Source of the DNA: Clostridia bacterium
Lineage (GTDB): Bacteria; Bacillota_A; Clostridia; Christensenellales; Aristaeellaceae
Direction of reading: 5' to 3'
Length of the DNA: 7,534 nucleotides
NCBI GenBank assembly: GCA_900754775.1
Contig: CAAEDZ010000018.1
Span: 1-7,534 of the forward strand
Shown here piece after piece: positions 1-6,087 of this stretch; positions within the stretch are counted from its first letter, which is position 1, and each line of letters begins with the position of its first letter. The translations under genes were made by a program, and so were the position numbers. The notes under the pieces are model-generated. The model made no database searches and was not told where the DNA came from. It saw nothing but the letters and a program-made list of their open reading frames with translations.

Positions 1-387
1 CTTGTCGCCATCCATCAAAAGACCGGCATCGGCAAGCTATCCGCTTTCTGCGGCGCTACCTGCGCGGCAGCAGGGGCCGTTGCGGGCATCGCCTTCATGC
101 GCGGCGAGGACTATGAGGTCATCGCACAGTTGGTCTCCAATGCCTTGGCGACAGTTGGAGGCATGATTTGCGACGGCGCGAAATCGAGCTGCGCCGGCAA
201 GATCGCCGTCGCGCTGGACGCGGCGTTTCTGGGCTATGAGGCTGCAAAACAGCAGCGCAGCTACAAAAACGGCGAGGGCATCGTACACGAGAGCGTTGAG
301 GGTACGATCGACAGTATCGGCCGCATCGCCTCCAAGGGTATGTATTCGACCGATATCGAGATTCTCAATATCATGTTGGAGAACTGA
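1..387 (+). CDS. cyuA: L-cysteine desulfidase / UPF0597 (YhaM-CyuA) family, C-terminal part
   Basis: This is an open frame from the window edge to a TGA at 385-387, so only the last 128 residues are present (the family is usually about 430). Family members are cytoplasmic [4Fe-4S] enzymes that break L-cysteine into pyruvate, ammonia and sulfide; some relatives have been described as serine-dehydratase-like. The recognisable signature is GMICDGAKSSCAGKI at fragment residues 54-68. Three cysteines stand where the cluster ligands of the archaeal enzyme are known: C17, C57 and C64 of the fragment. Their spacings of 40 and 7 residues match the spacing I recall for Cys282, Cys322 and Cys329 of Methanocaldococcus CdsB. 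The Met at 97 is internal, not a start, because homology extends upstream of it. The tail after the cysteines (NGEGIVHESVEGTID, then a short acidic helix) is also family-like. Function is inferred from the family; cysteine versus another substrate cannot be decided here. Confidence 0.88.
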   Translation, partial: LVAIHQKTGIGKLSAFCGATCAAAGAVAGIAFMRGEDYEVIAQLVSNALATVGGMICDGAKSSCAGKIAVALDAAFLGYEAAKQQRSYKNGEGIVHESVEGTIDSIGRIASKGMYSTDIEILNIMLEN

Positions 388-431
388 ACATTCCCATCTC
401 CCCAACCATGGGAGGAGATGCGATTCCCGTC

Positions 432-454
432 ACAGGCCGCCATTGGTGGCCTGT
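432..454 (+). terminator. Possible intrinsic terminator of the desulfidase gene
   Basis: A ten-base-pair stem (432-441 with 445-454, one G-U pair) with a three-base loop lies 45 bases after the desulfidase stop. A run of four T (461-464) follows, but only after six other bases, so the U tract is poorly placed. A second inverted repeat, CATCTCC at 395-401 with GGAGATG at 414-420, sits between the stop and this stem. Either may end or protect the transcript. Confidence 0.45.
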
Positions 455-530
455 ACGTCGTTTTGGGGCATTTGCCTCCGTAGTGCTGTCCGTGAAGCCC
501 TCTGGCGCAAAGGCTCCAGCCCCGAAGGGG

Positions 531-572
531 TAAAAAAACTCCCTACCAGCTTTGTATCAAAAACTGGTAGGG
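531..572 (-). terminator. Strong minus-strand intrinsic terminator
   Basis: CCCTACCAG (541-549) and CTGGTAGGG (564-572) form a perfect nine-base-pair stem with a 14-base loop. Read on the minus strand, the stem is followed at once by AG and seven T (531-540), the classic layout of a Rho-independent terminator. On the plus strand no T run follows, so it is directional. No protein gene is seen upstream of it on the minus strand, so the transcript it ends is unknown. It could be a small RNA starting near 670 or antisense transcription. Confidence 0.75.
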
Positions 573-672
573 CTGATGGCCTATCATAAGCATGGTGATA
601 CGAGAGAATAGAGTGAACCCGGGGACGGAGTTTCGTTAAATAGTCCATGTGCAGAACCATGTTACCGATCTT
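531..672 (-). ncRNA. Speculative small RNA ending at the minus-strand terminator
   Basis: A TATAAG box on the minus strand (684 to 679), with a poor TTCCCT -35 (707 to 702) at 17-base spacing, would start transcription near 672. The transcript would reach the strong terminator after about 140 bases. The interval contains a TATCA/TGATA inverted repeat around 583-600 as well as the terminator stem. There is no match to any RNA family I can recall. The promoter is weak by eye, so this entry rests mostly on the orphan terminator. Confidence 0.22.
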
Positions 673-850
673 TTTCATCTTATATGCAGAGTGCTTCTTT
701 GAGGGAAACTTCTGAGTACTGCCTTGAAGTGGACGCTGTTTGCGCAACAGATAGGAGCCAACATGAAGTATTCGAGATATGGCACATTTCTCCGAAAGAG
801 CAGCTGAAGCAGCCATACGCATACCCGAAAAGAACCTCCCGCAACCCTCT

Positions 851-912
851 GTGAAAAGCGCGTGAAAAGGGGCGTGAAAAGCTGTACTGGAAGGGGGCGC
901 ATGCTGTATGAT
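851..912 (+). promoter_or_regulatory. Three GTGAAAAG direct repeats (candidate response-regulator operator) and possible -10 box
   Basis: The octamer GTGAAAAG occurs at 851-858, 862-869 and 874-881. Start-to-start spacings are 11 and 12 bases, about one helical turn, so the three copies would lie on one face of the DNA. OmpR/PhoB-family regulators typically bind head-to-tail repeats at about this spacing, and such a regulator is encoded as the third gene of the operon downstream. A TATGAT box (907-912) lies 25 bases after the last copy, with no good -35 in front of it, as expected for an activated promoter. Transcription would start near 919, about 45 bases before the TTG start of the first gene. 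The repeats are seen directly; the regulator match is inference. Confidence 0.45.
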
Positions 913-963
913 GGGCGCGTAAGGAAGTTCCTTCCAAAAAGCTTTGCAGAGGAGTTGGATAGT

Positions 964-2373
964 TTGAAGAAGTTTTGTATCGTCGCGCTGGCGTTGCTTT
1001 TGACGCTGGCCGTCGCGCTCACCGCCGCGGCCGAGGGCAGCGCCCTCGACGCTTTCCAGCAGTTGACCGGGCAGAATGTCTCCGGCGGGCAGGCCCCTGT
1101 GACCTTCAAGACGAATGAACAGTACCTCGACGAAGTGATGATGGGCAACTATTCCGTCATCTTCACCGACGCCGCCGGCGCGCAGGCCATCGCCCCGGCG
1201 CTGGACGGCCTGTGCGCCATCACCACGCAGGACATCGCCGCCTACGCCGCCTCGCACGGTCTCTCCGTGGCGCAGGTGCGCAACGCCTACTACCGGGCGC
1301 TTGCCAACGTGCTGCGCGCCGAGATCATGGTCAACCCCGCCTCCGAGGAGCGCTACCGCAACGTGCAGGTGATCCTCTCGCTGTTCCTCAACACCGACGA
1401 CGATCCGTCCAACGAGGCCTCGCGCGACACCATCCGCCGCAGCATGACGCCTGAGCATGCCGCCACCATCGCCGCCGACTACAACCTGCCCACCGGCTTT
1501 GTCGAGTTCATCATCATGGACGACGACTGGGACGATGACGATTGGGAGAACGACGACGACTGGGACGACGCCGCCGACGACACATGGGCGTGGGGCACGG
1601 CCAATACCGGCGCTTCCCTCGGCGAGGGCAGCCGCGACGACGCCTCCACCACCCGCGTGGCCGAGCTGCAGGAGCGGCTCATCGCCCTCGGCTACCTCAC
1701 CGGCAAGGCCGACGGCATCTTTGGCCCGCGTACGCAGGCAGCCCTGCGCGAGTTCCAGCTCGCCAACGGCCTGACGGCCACCGGCAGTTACGCCGAGGAG
1801 GATGCCCATCGCCTCTTTGCCGATGATGTCGTCGCCCGCTGGGACTACGTGGAAGACTTCTACGATACCGACGATGACGACGACTACTATGACAGCCTCT
1901 ACGACGACACCGACGACGACTACGACGATACCGACGACGATGACGGTTACTACGATGACACCGACGACGATGTCTACTACGACGACACGGACGATGACGA
2001 TGACCGTCCCGCCTCGCAGCCGAGCCGCCCGTCGCAGCCGGTCTACGATGACACCGACGATGACGACGACTGGGGCGACGACTACGACGACACCGATGAC
2101 GACGACCGTCCCGCGTCCCAGCCGAGCCAGCCGTCGCAGCCGTCCTACGACGATACCGACGATGACGACGACCGCGATGACGACTACGACGACACCGATG
2201 ATGACGACGACCGCCCCGCGCCGCAGCCCCAGCCCGAACCGCAGCCGGAACCGAAGCCGGAACCCAAGCCCGAGCCCAAGCCCCAGCCGTCCTATGACGA
2301 CACGGACGACGATGACGACTATGAGGACACCGACGACGATGACGACGACTATGAGGATACGGACGACGACTGA
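964..2373 (+). CDS. Secreted acidic-repeat protein with a peptidoglycan-binding domain
   Basis: The preferred start is TTG at 964, nine bases after AGAGGAG (948-954). It begins directly with a textbook signal peptide (MKKF, a hydrophobic core, predicted cut after AAA at residue 23), giving 469 residues. Longer readings starting from ATG at 862 or 901 would bury the signal sequence.

Domains: residues 51-188 are an unrecognised domain shared with the last gene of the operon. Residues about 186-210 are a first Asp/Trp-rich patch. Residues 231-285 are a PG_binding_1 domain (LQERLIALGYLTGKADGIFG pattern), which in relatives binds cell-wall peptidoglycan. Residues 300-469 are a tail of twelve Y-D/E-D-T-D-D-D units broken by three Pro-rich linkers. 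It has no lipobox (C5 lies inside the signal core), no transmembrane anchor and no LPXTG motif, so it is probably exported and held to the wall by the binding domain. The tail may bind Ca2+ or other cations, and its Thr and Tyr residues in acidic context are possible targets of the adjacent secreted kinase. Both ideas are inference. Confidence 0.85.
   Translation: MKKFCIVALALLLTLAVALTAAAEGSALDAFQQLTGQNVSGGQAPVTFKTNEQYLDEVMMGNYSVIFTDAAGAQAIAPALDGLCAITTQDIAAYAASHGLSVAQVRNAYYRALANVLRAEIMVNPASEERYRNVQVILSLFLNTDDDPSNEASRDTIRRSMTPEHAATIAADYNLPTGFVEFIIMDDDWDDDDWENDDDWDDAADDTWAWGTANTGASLGEGSRDDASTTRVAELQERLIALGYLTGKADGIFGPRTQAALREFQLANGLTATGSYAEEDAHRLFADDVVARWDYVEDFYDTDDDDDYYDSLYDDTDDDYDDTDDDDGYYDDTDDDVYYDDTDDDDDRPASQPSRPSQPVYDDTDDDDDWGDDYDDTDDDDRPASQPSQPSQPSYDDTDDDDDRDDDYDDTDDDDDRPAPQPQPEPQPEPKPEPKPEPKPQPSYDDTDDDDDYEDTDDDDDDYEDTDDD
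1861..2370 (+). repeat. Coding tandem repeat: Asp-Thr acidic units with Pro-rich linkers
   Basis: The repeat encodes twelve units of the form Y(D/E)DTDDD, some with extra Asp or Tyr. They are split by linkers at 2005-2043 (RPASQPSRPSQPV), 2107-2145 (RPASQPSQPSQPS) and 2212-2292 (alternating Pro with Gln, Glu or Lys). Every unit keeps exactly one Thr. GAC and GAT, and ACC and ACG, are mixed between units, so copies differ in DNA more than in protein. This points to selection on the acidic peptide rather than a very recent duplication. Copy number may vary between strains or be miscounted in assembly. Confidence 0.9.
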
Positions 2374-2396
2374 CGTTTGACCGTCGCCTGACCCCT

Positions 2397-2429
2397 GCGC
2401 CGGACGGGGAGCCGCTTCCCGTCCGGCGT
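2397..2429 (+). promoter_or_regulatory. Intercistronic hairpin just before the CotH-kinase ribosome binding site
   Basis: CGCCGGACGGG (2398-2408) pairs perfectly with CCCGTCCGGCG (2418-2428), with a nine-base loop and a G-T closing pair. It fills the short gap between genes 1 and 2 and ends two bases before AAAGGAGG. No T run follows, so it is not a normal terminator. It may protect the 3' end of the upstream message, mark a processing site, or lower expression of the kinase relative to the acidic protein. Confidence 0.6.
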
Positions 2430-2446
2430 TGAAAGGAGGAACGCCC

Positions 2447-4015
2447 GTGCGCAGGCTGTCCGCCGCGCTGATCTTTTTGCTGGTCTTTTCGGCGCTGCTC
2501 TGCCTCGCCGCGCCCGCCTTTCTCGAAGCGGATACGGTAAGGGCAATGATCGACGGGCTGGACGGCCTGCGCCTGCTCTCGCCTGAAGAGGCGAGGGCCT
2601 TCCCCGAACCCTCGGGCAAGGTGGAGCTGACGCTCGCGGGCGCGCCGCTTCCCTACGACGCGGAAGCCAACGCCTACCTCATCCCCCAAAGCGCGGAGAC
2701 GGAGGGCTTCGACGGCGCGGTGGAGCTGCGCCGCGAGGCAGGCTATACCTATTATCTCTGCCCAAGCGCCGCGGGCGGCAAGGCGGAGGCGCTTTCCGGC
2801 AACGTGGAATACGGCATCTACGCCGTGCGCGGGGATTCCTGCCGCTTCTCCCGCGTCCTCTTTACCCCGCAGACCGTGCTTTGCCTCACCGCGGACAGCG
2901 GCGAACTGCCGGGCGAGGAGCGCGGAGAGGGCGATCTGGCGGTCTACTCCGTCCGCGATGGCCGCATCGTGCGCGAACAGGCGCATGTGGAGGTCAACGA
3001 GCGCGGCAATACCAGCCGCCGCTTCCCCAAGAAGAGCTACCGCCTGCACATCCAGAACGCGCAGGGCGACAAGCACCATCTGGACATCGCCGGCCTGCGC
3101 AGCGACGACGACTGGATCTTGAACCCCCTCTACGCCGACACCTCGAAGATACGCGAACGGCTCGGCTATGAATTGTGGGACGCCTTCAATTCGAGCGGCA
3201 GCCGCGCCGCCGCCTCGCGCCTTGTCCACGTCGAAGTGTTCCTCAACGGCGCCTACTGGGGGCTGTACGGCCTGCAGGAGCGCGTGGACTTCAAGCAGCT
3301 CGACGGCGACAAGCGCGCCGACCTGCTCTACAAGGTGGTCGCCAACGACCGCCCCACGGCGGAGGAGCTGCTTTCCTGCGCCTCCACGGGCCGCTACCGC
3401 GCCTTTGAACTGCAAAACGGCGACACCGCCGGCGCGGAAAACCTCTGGATGCCCGCCGCGGCCTATATTGCCTACCTCGACGGGCAGGATATGGCGGGCG
3501 CGGCGCTGAATATAGACAATGTGGTGGACTACGGCCTCTGGGCCATGTTCACGCAGGCGCACGACAACCACTTCAAGAATCAATTCCTCAACGCCGTCCA
3601 CGAGAGCGGGCGCTACGCGCTCTACAAGATCCCCTGGGACCTCAACCACACCTTTGGCGACGTCTGGCGTGGCGAGGACGAGGAAAACAACTTCACCGGC
3701 TACATGGTCGGCTCGCTGGTGATGGACGGCGCTTTCGAGGAATACCTCGCGCGCGGCGGCGACGAGGCGGCTTTGGCAGTGGCGGCGCGCTGGCGGCAGC
3801 TGCGCTCAGGCGGCCTCACGGCAGAGGCGGTCATCGCCCGGGCGCGGGAGATGCACGAAGAGATCGCGGGCGCGCGCATGCGCGACAGCCTGCGCTGGCC
3901 GCAGTGCGGCATGGGCGAGGGCAACGCCATGAACATCCGCGACATCGAGGATTTTGTGGAGACCATGTTCGTGCGCATGGACGAATATATCGAAGAACTT
4001 GCAAGCGGCGCTTGA
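2447..4015 (+). CDS. Secreted CotH-family protein kinase
   Basis: The GTG start at 2447 is chosen because AAAGGAGG (2432-2439) lies seven bases upstream and the protein then opens with a signal peptide or membrane anchor (MRRLSAALIFLL, ending near CLAAPA). The product has 522 residues. The N-terminal part to about residue 180 is an unrecognised, probably beta-rich region.

The CotH kinase domain (PF08757 type) follows: RGNTSRRFPKKSYRL at 186-200; WILNPLYADTSKIRERLGYE at 223-242; VEVFLNGAYWGLYGLQERVD at 262-281; K296 in LYKVV; DNHFKNQFL with D373, K377 and N378; and PWDLNHTFGD with D398. B. subtilis CotH is an atypical secreted kinase that phosphorylates repetitive coat proteins. Its metal-binding D228 and D251 (from memory) have spacing close to D373 and D398 here. 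The second Asp of the usual W-D-x-D motif is Asn400. A 73-base gap with a hairpin separates it from gene 1, and 21 bases separate it from the regulator. A spore-coat role is possible, but no sporulation promoter or coat gene is seen, so an envelope role is equally likely. Confidence 0.9.
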   Translation: MRRLSAALIFLLVFSALLCLAAPAFLEADTVRAMIDGLDGLRLLSPEEARAFPEPSGKVELTLAGAPLPYDAEANAYLIPQSAETEGFDGAVELRREAGYTYYLCPSAAGGKAEALSGNVEYGIYAVRGDSCRFSRVLFTPQTVLCLTADSGELPGEERGEGDLAVYSVRDGRIVREQAHVEVNERGNTSRRFPKKSYRLHIQNAQGDKHHLDIAGLRSDDDWILNPLYADTSKIRERLGYELWDAFNSSGSRAAASRLVHVEVFLNGAYWGLYGLQERVDFKQLDGDKRADLLYKVVANDRPTAEELLSCASTGRYRAFELQNGDTAGAENLWMPAAAYIAYLDGQDMAGAALNIDNVVDYGLWAMFTQAHDNHFKNQFLNAVHESGRYALYKIPWDLNHTFGDVWRGEDEENNFTGYMVGSLVMDGAFEEYLARGGDEAALAVAARWRQLRSGGLTAEAVIARAREMHEEIAGARMRDSLRWPQCGMGEGNAMNIRDIEDFVETMFVRMDEYIEELASGA

Positions 4016-4036
4016 CCGCCGCAGGAAGGAAGGGCA

Positions 4037-4729
4037 ATGGCGAGGATCTGGATCGTGGAGGACGACCCGCAGATCGGCCTGCTGATCGAGCTGACGGTGA
4101 AAAAGGCCGGCCACGAGGCGCGGCGGCTGGTGGACGGCGTGGAGCTGGAGCGCGCCCTGCAAAAGGACGCGCCGGAGCTTCTTCTGCTCGATTTGATGCT
4201 GCGCGAAAAGGACGGTTTCACCCTCCTGCGCGAGTGGAAGCAGCGGCAGCGCACGAAGGACGTGCCCGTCATCATCATCTCGGCGCGCGGCGCGGAGCGC
4301 GACAAGGTGCGCGGGCTGGAACTGGGCGCGGAGGACTACGTGACCAAGCCCTTTGGCGTGCGCGAACTGCAGGCGCGCATCCAGACGGCGCTGCGCCGCC
4401 TGCCCACGGAGGGCGAGCGGTTGGAGGCGGGACCGCTGTCCATCCTTCCCAAGAGCCGGGAAACGTTTCTGGACGGCCGGCGCGTGGAACTGACGGCGCG
4501 CGAATATGAATTGCTGCTTTATCTGGCGCGGCGCGCCGGTTCCACCGTGACGCGCGGCGAGCTTTTGCGCGAGGTGTGGGGCTACGCTACGGAGGAAGAC
4601 CCCTCGCGCACCGTGGACGCGCATGTGAAAACGCTGCGCCTGAAACTGGGCGATACCGCCGCCGAGCCGCGACTCATCCGTACAGTGCGCGGCGCGGGCT
4701 ACCGCCTCATCGCGGGGGAAGAGGCATGA
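4037..4729 (+). CDS. OmpR/PhoB-family response regulator
   Basis: This is a cytoplasmic DNA-binding regulator of 230 residues, the usual family length. The receiver domain (1-118) shows the acidic pair E8/D9/D10, phospho-acceptor D52 (in LLLLDLMLREKDG), S82, and K104 in DYVTKPFG, all the residues needed for phosphorylation. The winged-helix output domain (about 130-226) shows LTAREYELLLYLARRAG, the recognition-helix region SRTVDAHVKTLRLKLGD and the terminal hairpin IRTVRGAGYRL. The usual Pro of the DLMLP motif is Arg56. The ATG is preceded by AGGAAGGAA. Its stop overlaps the kinase start (ATGA, 4726-4729), which indicates translational coupling. It probably pairs with that kinase, and a plausible target is the direct-repeat site at 851-881, although this has not been shown. 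Confidence 0.96.
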   Translation: MARIWIVEDDPQIGLLIELTVKKAGHEARRLVDGVELERALQKDAPELLLLDLMLREKDGFTLLREWKQRQRTKDVPVIIISARGAERDKVRGLELGAEDYVTKPFGVRELQARIQTALRRLPTEGERLEAGPLSILPKSRETFLDGRRVELTAREYELLLYLARRAGSTVTRGELLREVWGYATEEDPSRTVDAHVKTLRLKLGDTAAEPRLIRTVRGAGYRLIAGEEA

Positions 4730-6087
4730 AGCGCCGCCTGCGCCACCTTTACTGGACGGGCATCGCCATCACCATGGTGATGGCGACCGTGGCCGTGGCG
4801 ATGATGGTCAAATTGAAGATCGATGACAGCCGCGAAGCGCTGCGCTCCATCCTCCAGGCGGCCTCAGCCTGGACGATGGAATCGACGGAGGACCTGCAGA
4901 GCATGGCCGAGAGCATCGCCTCGGTCTCGCCGCCCTTGCGGGTGACGTTCCTCATGGAGCAGGGACTGGTGCTGGCCGACAGCGAGGCGGACGCCCTCGC
5001 CATGGAAAATCACGCCTCCCGCCCCGAGGTGCAGGCGGCGCTGCAGGGTGGCATCGGCGAAAGCCTGCGTTTTTCGGACACGCAGGCCATGTTGACGCTC
5101 TACGCCGCCATGCGCATCTCCCCGGCGCTCATCCTGCGCCTCAGCTATCCCCTGTGGGAGATTGCCGGCATGCTGGCGATGTACGGCGTGGGGCTTCTTT
5201 GCCTGTTTCTGGTGCTGTACATACTGCAGCGCCGGACGCTTGGGCGCTTTGGCAAAGACCTGATGTTGCAGATGGACGAGGTGCGCCGTCTGCTTGAGGG
5301 CGACGCTGGCCATAGCCGCGCTGTGTTTCCGGAACTGCAGCCGGCGTTGGACAATATCTCCTACCTCGCCAAACGGCTCAAGGACGATTTGAATGAAGTC
5401 TCGCGCACGCTGACCTTGCGTGACGATTTTGTGGCCAACGCCTCGCACGAATTGCGCAGCCCGCTGACCTCGGTGATGGGCTTTGCCGAGATGCTCGACG
5501 AGGGCATGGCCGATTCGCCTGAGGAGTGCGAACTGTGTGTGCGCATGATCCGCAGCGAATGCCAGCGCATGCTGGACGTCATCGAGGACATCCTCCACTT
5601 GAGCCGCGCCGGTGGCAAGCCTGTGGAGGAACCGCAAAGCGTGAACGTCGGCAATATAGCGCGGGAGATAGCCACCTCGCTTTCGGCGCAGGCGGCGCAG
5701 AAGGGCATCGCCATTTCCGTCGAAGGCGACATGGTGCGCATGGGCGTGGAAAGGGACTTCTGGGAGATGCTCTACAACCTCGCCGGCAACGCCGTACGCT
5801 ATGGGCGCGAGGACGGCCATGTGTGGGTGCGCCTGTCCGAAGATGCCATCGAGGTCGAGGATGACGGCGTTGGCATCGCCCCGGAACATCTGCCCCACAT
5901 CTTCGAGCAGTTCTACCGCGTGGACGAAGCGCGCGGCATGTCGCCGGGCGGCACCGGGCTGGGCCTGTCCATCGTGCGGGCGCTGGCGGAGCGCTGCGGG
6001 GCGCGGGTGACGGTGGCGAGCGAAACGGGAAAGGGCAGCGTCTTTGCCATCCGCTTTGACGCGGAGGCGGGAAAGGAGCGGGCATGA
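4726..6087 (+). CDS. PhoR-like membrane sensor histidine kinase
   Basis: The ATG at 4726 overlaps the regulator stop by four bases; the protein has 453 residues. The order is: basic N-terminus; membrane segment about 9-30; an outside sensor of about 115 residues (31-145) with RVTFLMEQGLVLADSE and MENHASRPEVQAAL, a pattern typical of PhoR-like Cache/PAS-fold sensors in Firmicutes; membrane segment about 146-168; and a linker of about 60 residues that may be a divergent HAMP. No PAS domain is seen. The HisKA helix carries phospho-accepting H241 in NASHELRSPLTSV. The ATPase domain has the N box (YNLAGNAVRYG), DDGVGI, FEQFYRVD and GGTGLGLSIV. All catalytic boxes look intact. The signal sensed is unknown. 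Its placement between a kinase and secreted proteins suggests it monitors the cell envelope, possibly those proteins themselves. Confidence 0.96.
   Translation: MKRRLRHLYWTGIAITMVMATVAVAMMVKLKIDDSREALRSILQAASAWTMESTEDLQSMAESIASVSPPLRVTFLMEQGLVLADSEADALAMENHASRPEVQAALQGGIGESLRFSDTQAMLTLYAAMRISPALILRLSYPLWEIAGMLAMYGVGLLCLFLVLYILQRRTLGRFGKDLMLQMDEVRRLLEGDAGHSRAVFPELQPALDNISYLAKRLKDDLNEVSRTLTLRDDFVANASHELRSPLTSVMGFAEMLDEGMADSPEECELCVRMIRSECQRMLDVIEDILHLSRAGGKPVEEPQSVNVGNIAREIATSLSAQAAQKGIAISVEGDMVRMGVERDFWEMLYNLAGNAVRYGREDGHVWVRLSEDAIEVEDDGVGIAPEHLPHIFEQFYRVDEARGMSPGGTGLGLSIVRALAERCGARVTVASETGKGSVFAIRFDAEAGKERA

Larger units (their letters stand above)
388..963. other. Gene-poor intergenic stretch between the desulfidase and the secreted-protein operon
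   Basis: No convincing protein gene was found in these roughly 575 bases. The stretch is visibly less G+C-rich than the genes on either side. It holds, left to right: two hairpins after the desulfidase (395-420 and 432-454), a strong minus-facing terminator (531-572), a region around 580-850 with no recognised content, three GTGAAAAG repeats (851-881), a TATGAT box at 907-912, and the AGAGGAG ribosome binding site at 948-954. Minus-strand frames are open across much of it, but no ribosome binding site, start or family similarity supports a protein. Confidence 0.6.

Noticed and set aside
236..589. Plus-strand open frame leaving the desulfidase gene
   Set aside because: It is a shifted reading of the desulfidase tail continuing through two hairpins. 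Composition is Ser/Arg-rich and no start signal is seen.
675..1148. Minus-strand open frame that could feed the terminator at 531-572
   Set aside because: It overlaps the start of the acidic-protein gene on the opposite strand. The product is Ser/Phe/Cys-rich, with no recognisable domain or ribosome binding site.
1861..2370. Regular repeats resembling a CRISPR or other non-coding array
   Set aside because: Units are in frame, of uneven length, contain no unique spacers, and encode a continuous Asp/Thr/Pro tail of a real gene.
2397..2429. Intrinsic terminator after the first operon gene
   Set aside because: Only two T follow the stem, and a ribosome binding site for the next gene begins right after it.
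430..2619. Long minus-strand open frame (729 codons)
   Set aside because: It is mostly the complement of the Asp-rich repeat gene, which reads as Val/Ile-rich low complexity. It has no ribosome binding site or family similarity and spans the minus-strand terminator.
1697..3649. Minus-strand open frame of 650 codons
   Set aside because: It is an antisense shadow of the CotH kinase and acidic-tail genes in G+C-rich DNA, with an Arg/His-rich low-complexity C-terminus.
3904..4509. Plus-strand open frame overlapping the CotH end and the regulator
   Set aside because: It is out of frame with two clear genes, Arg/Gly/Ala-rich, and has no domain.
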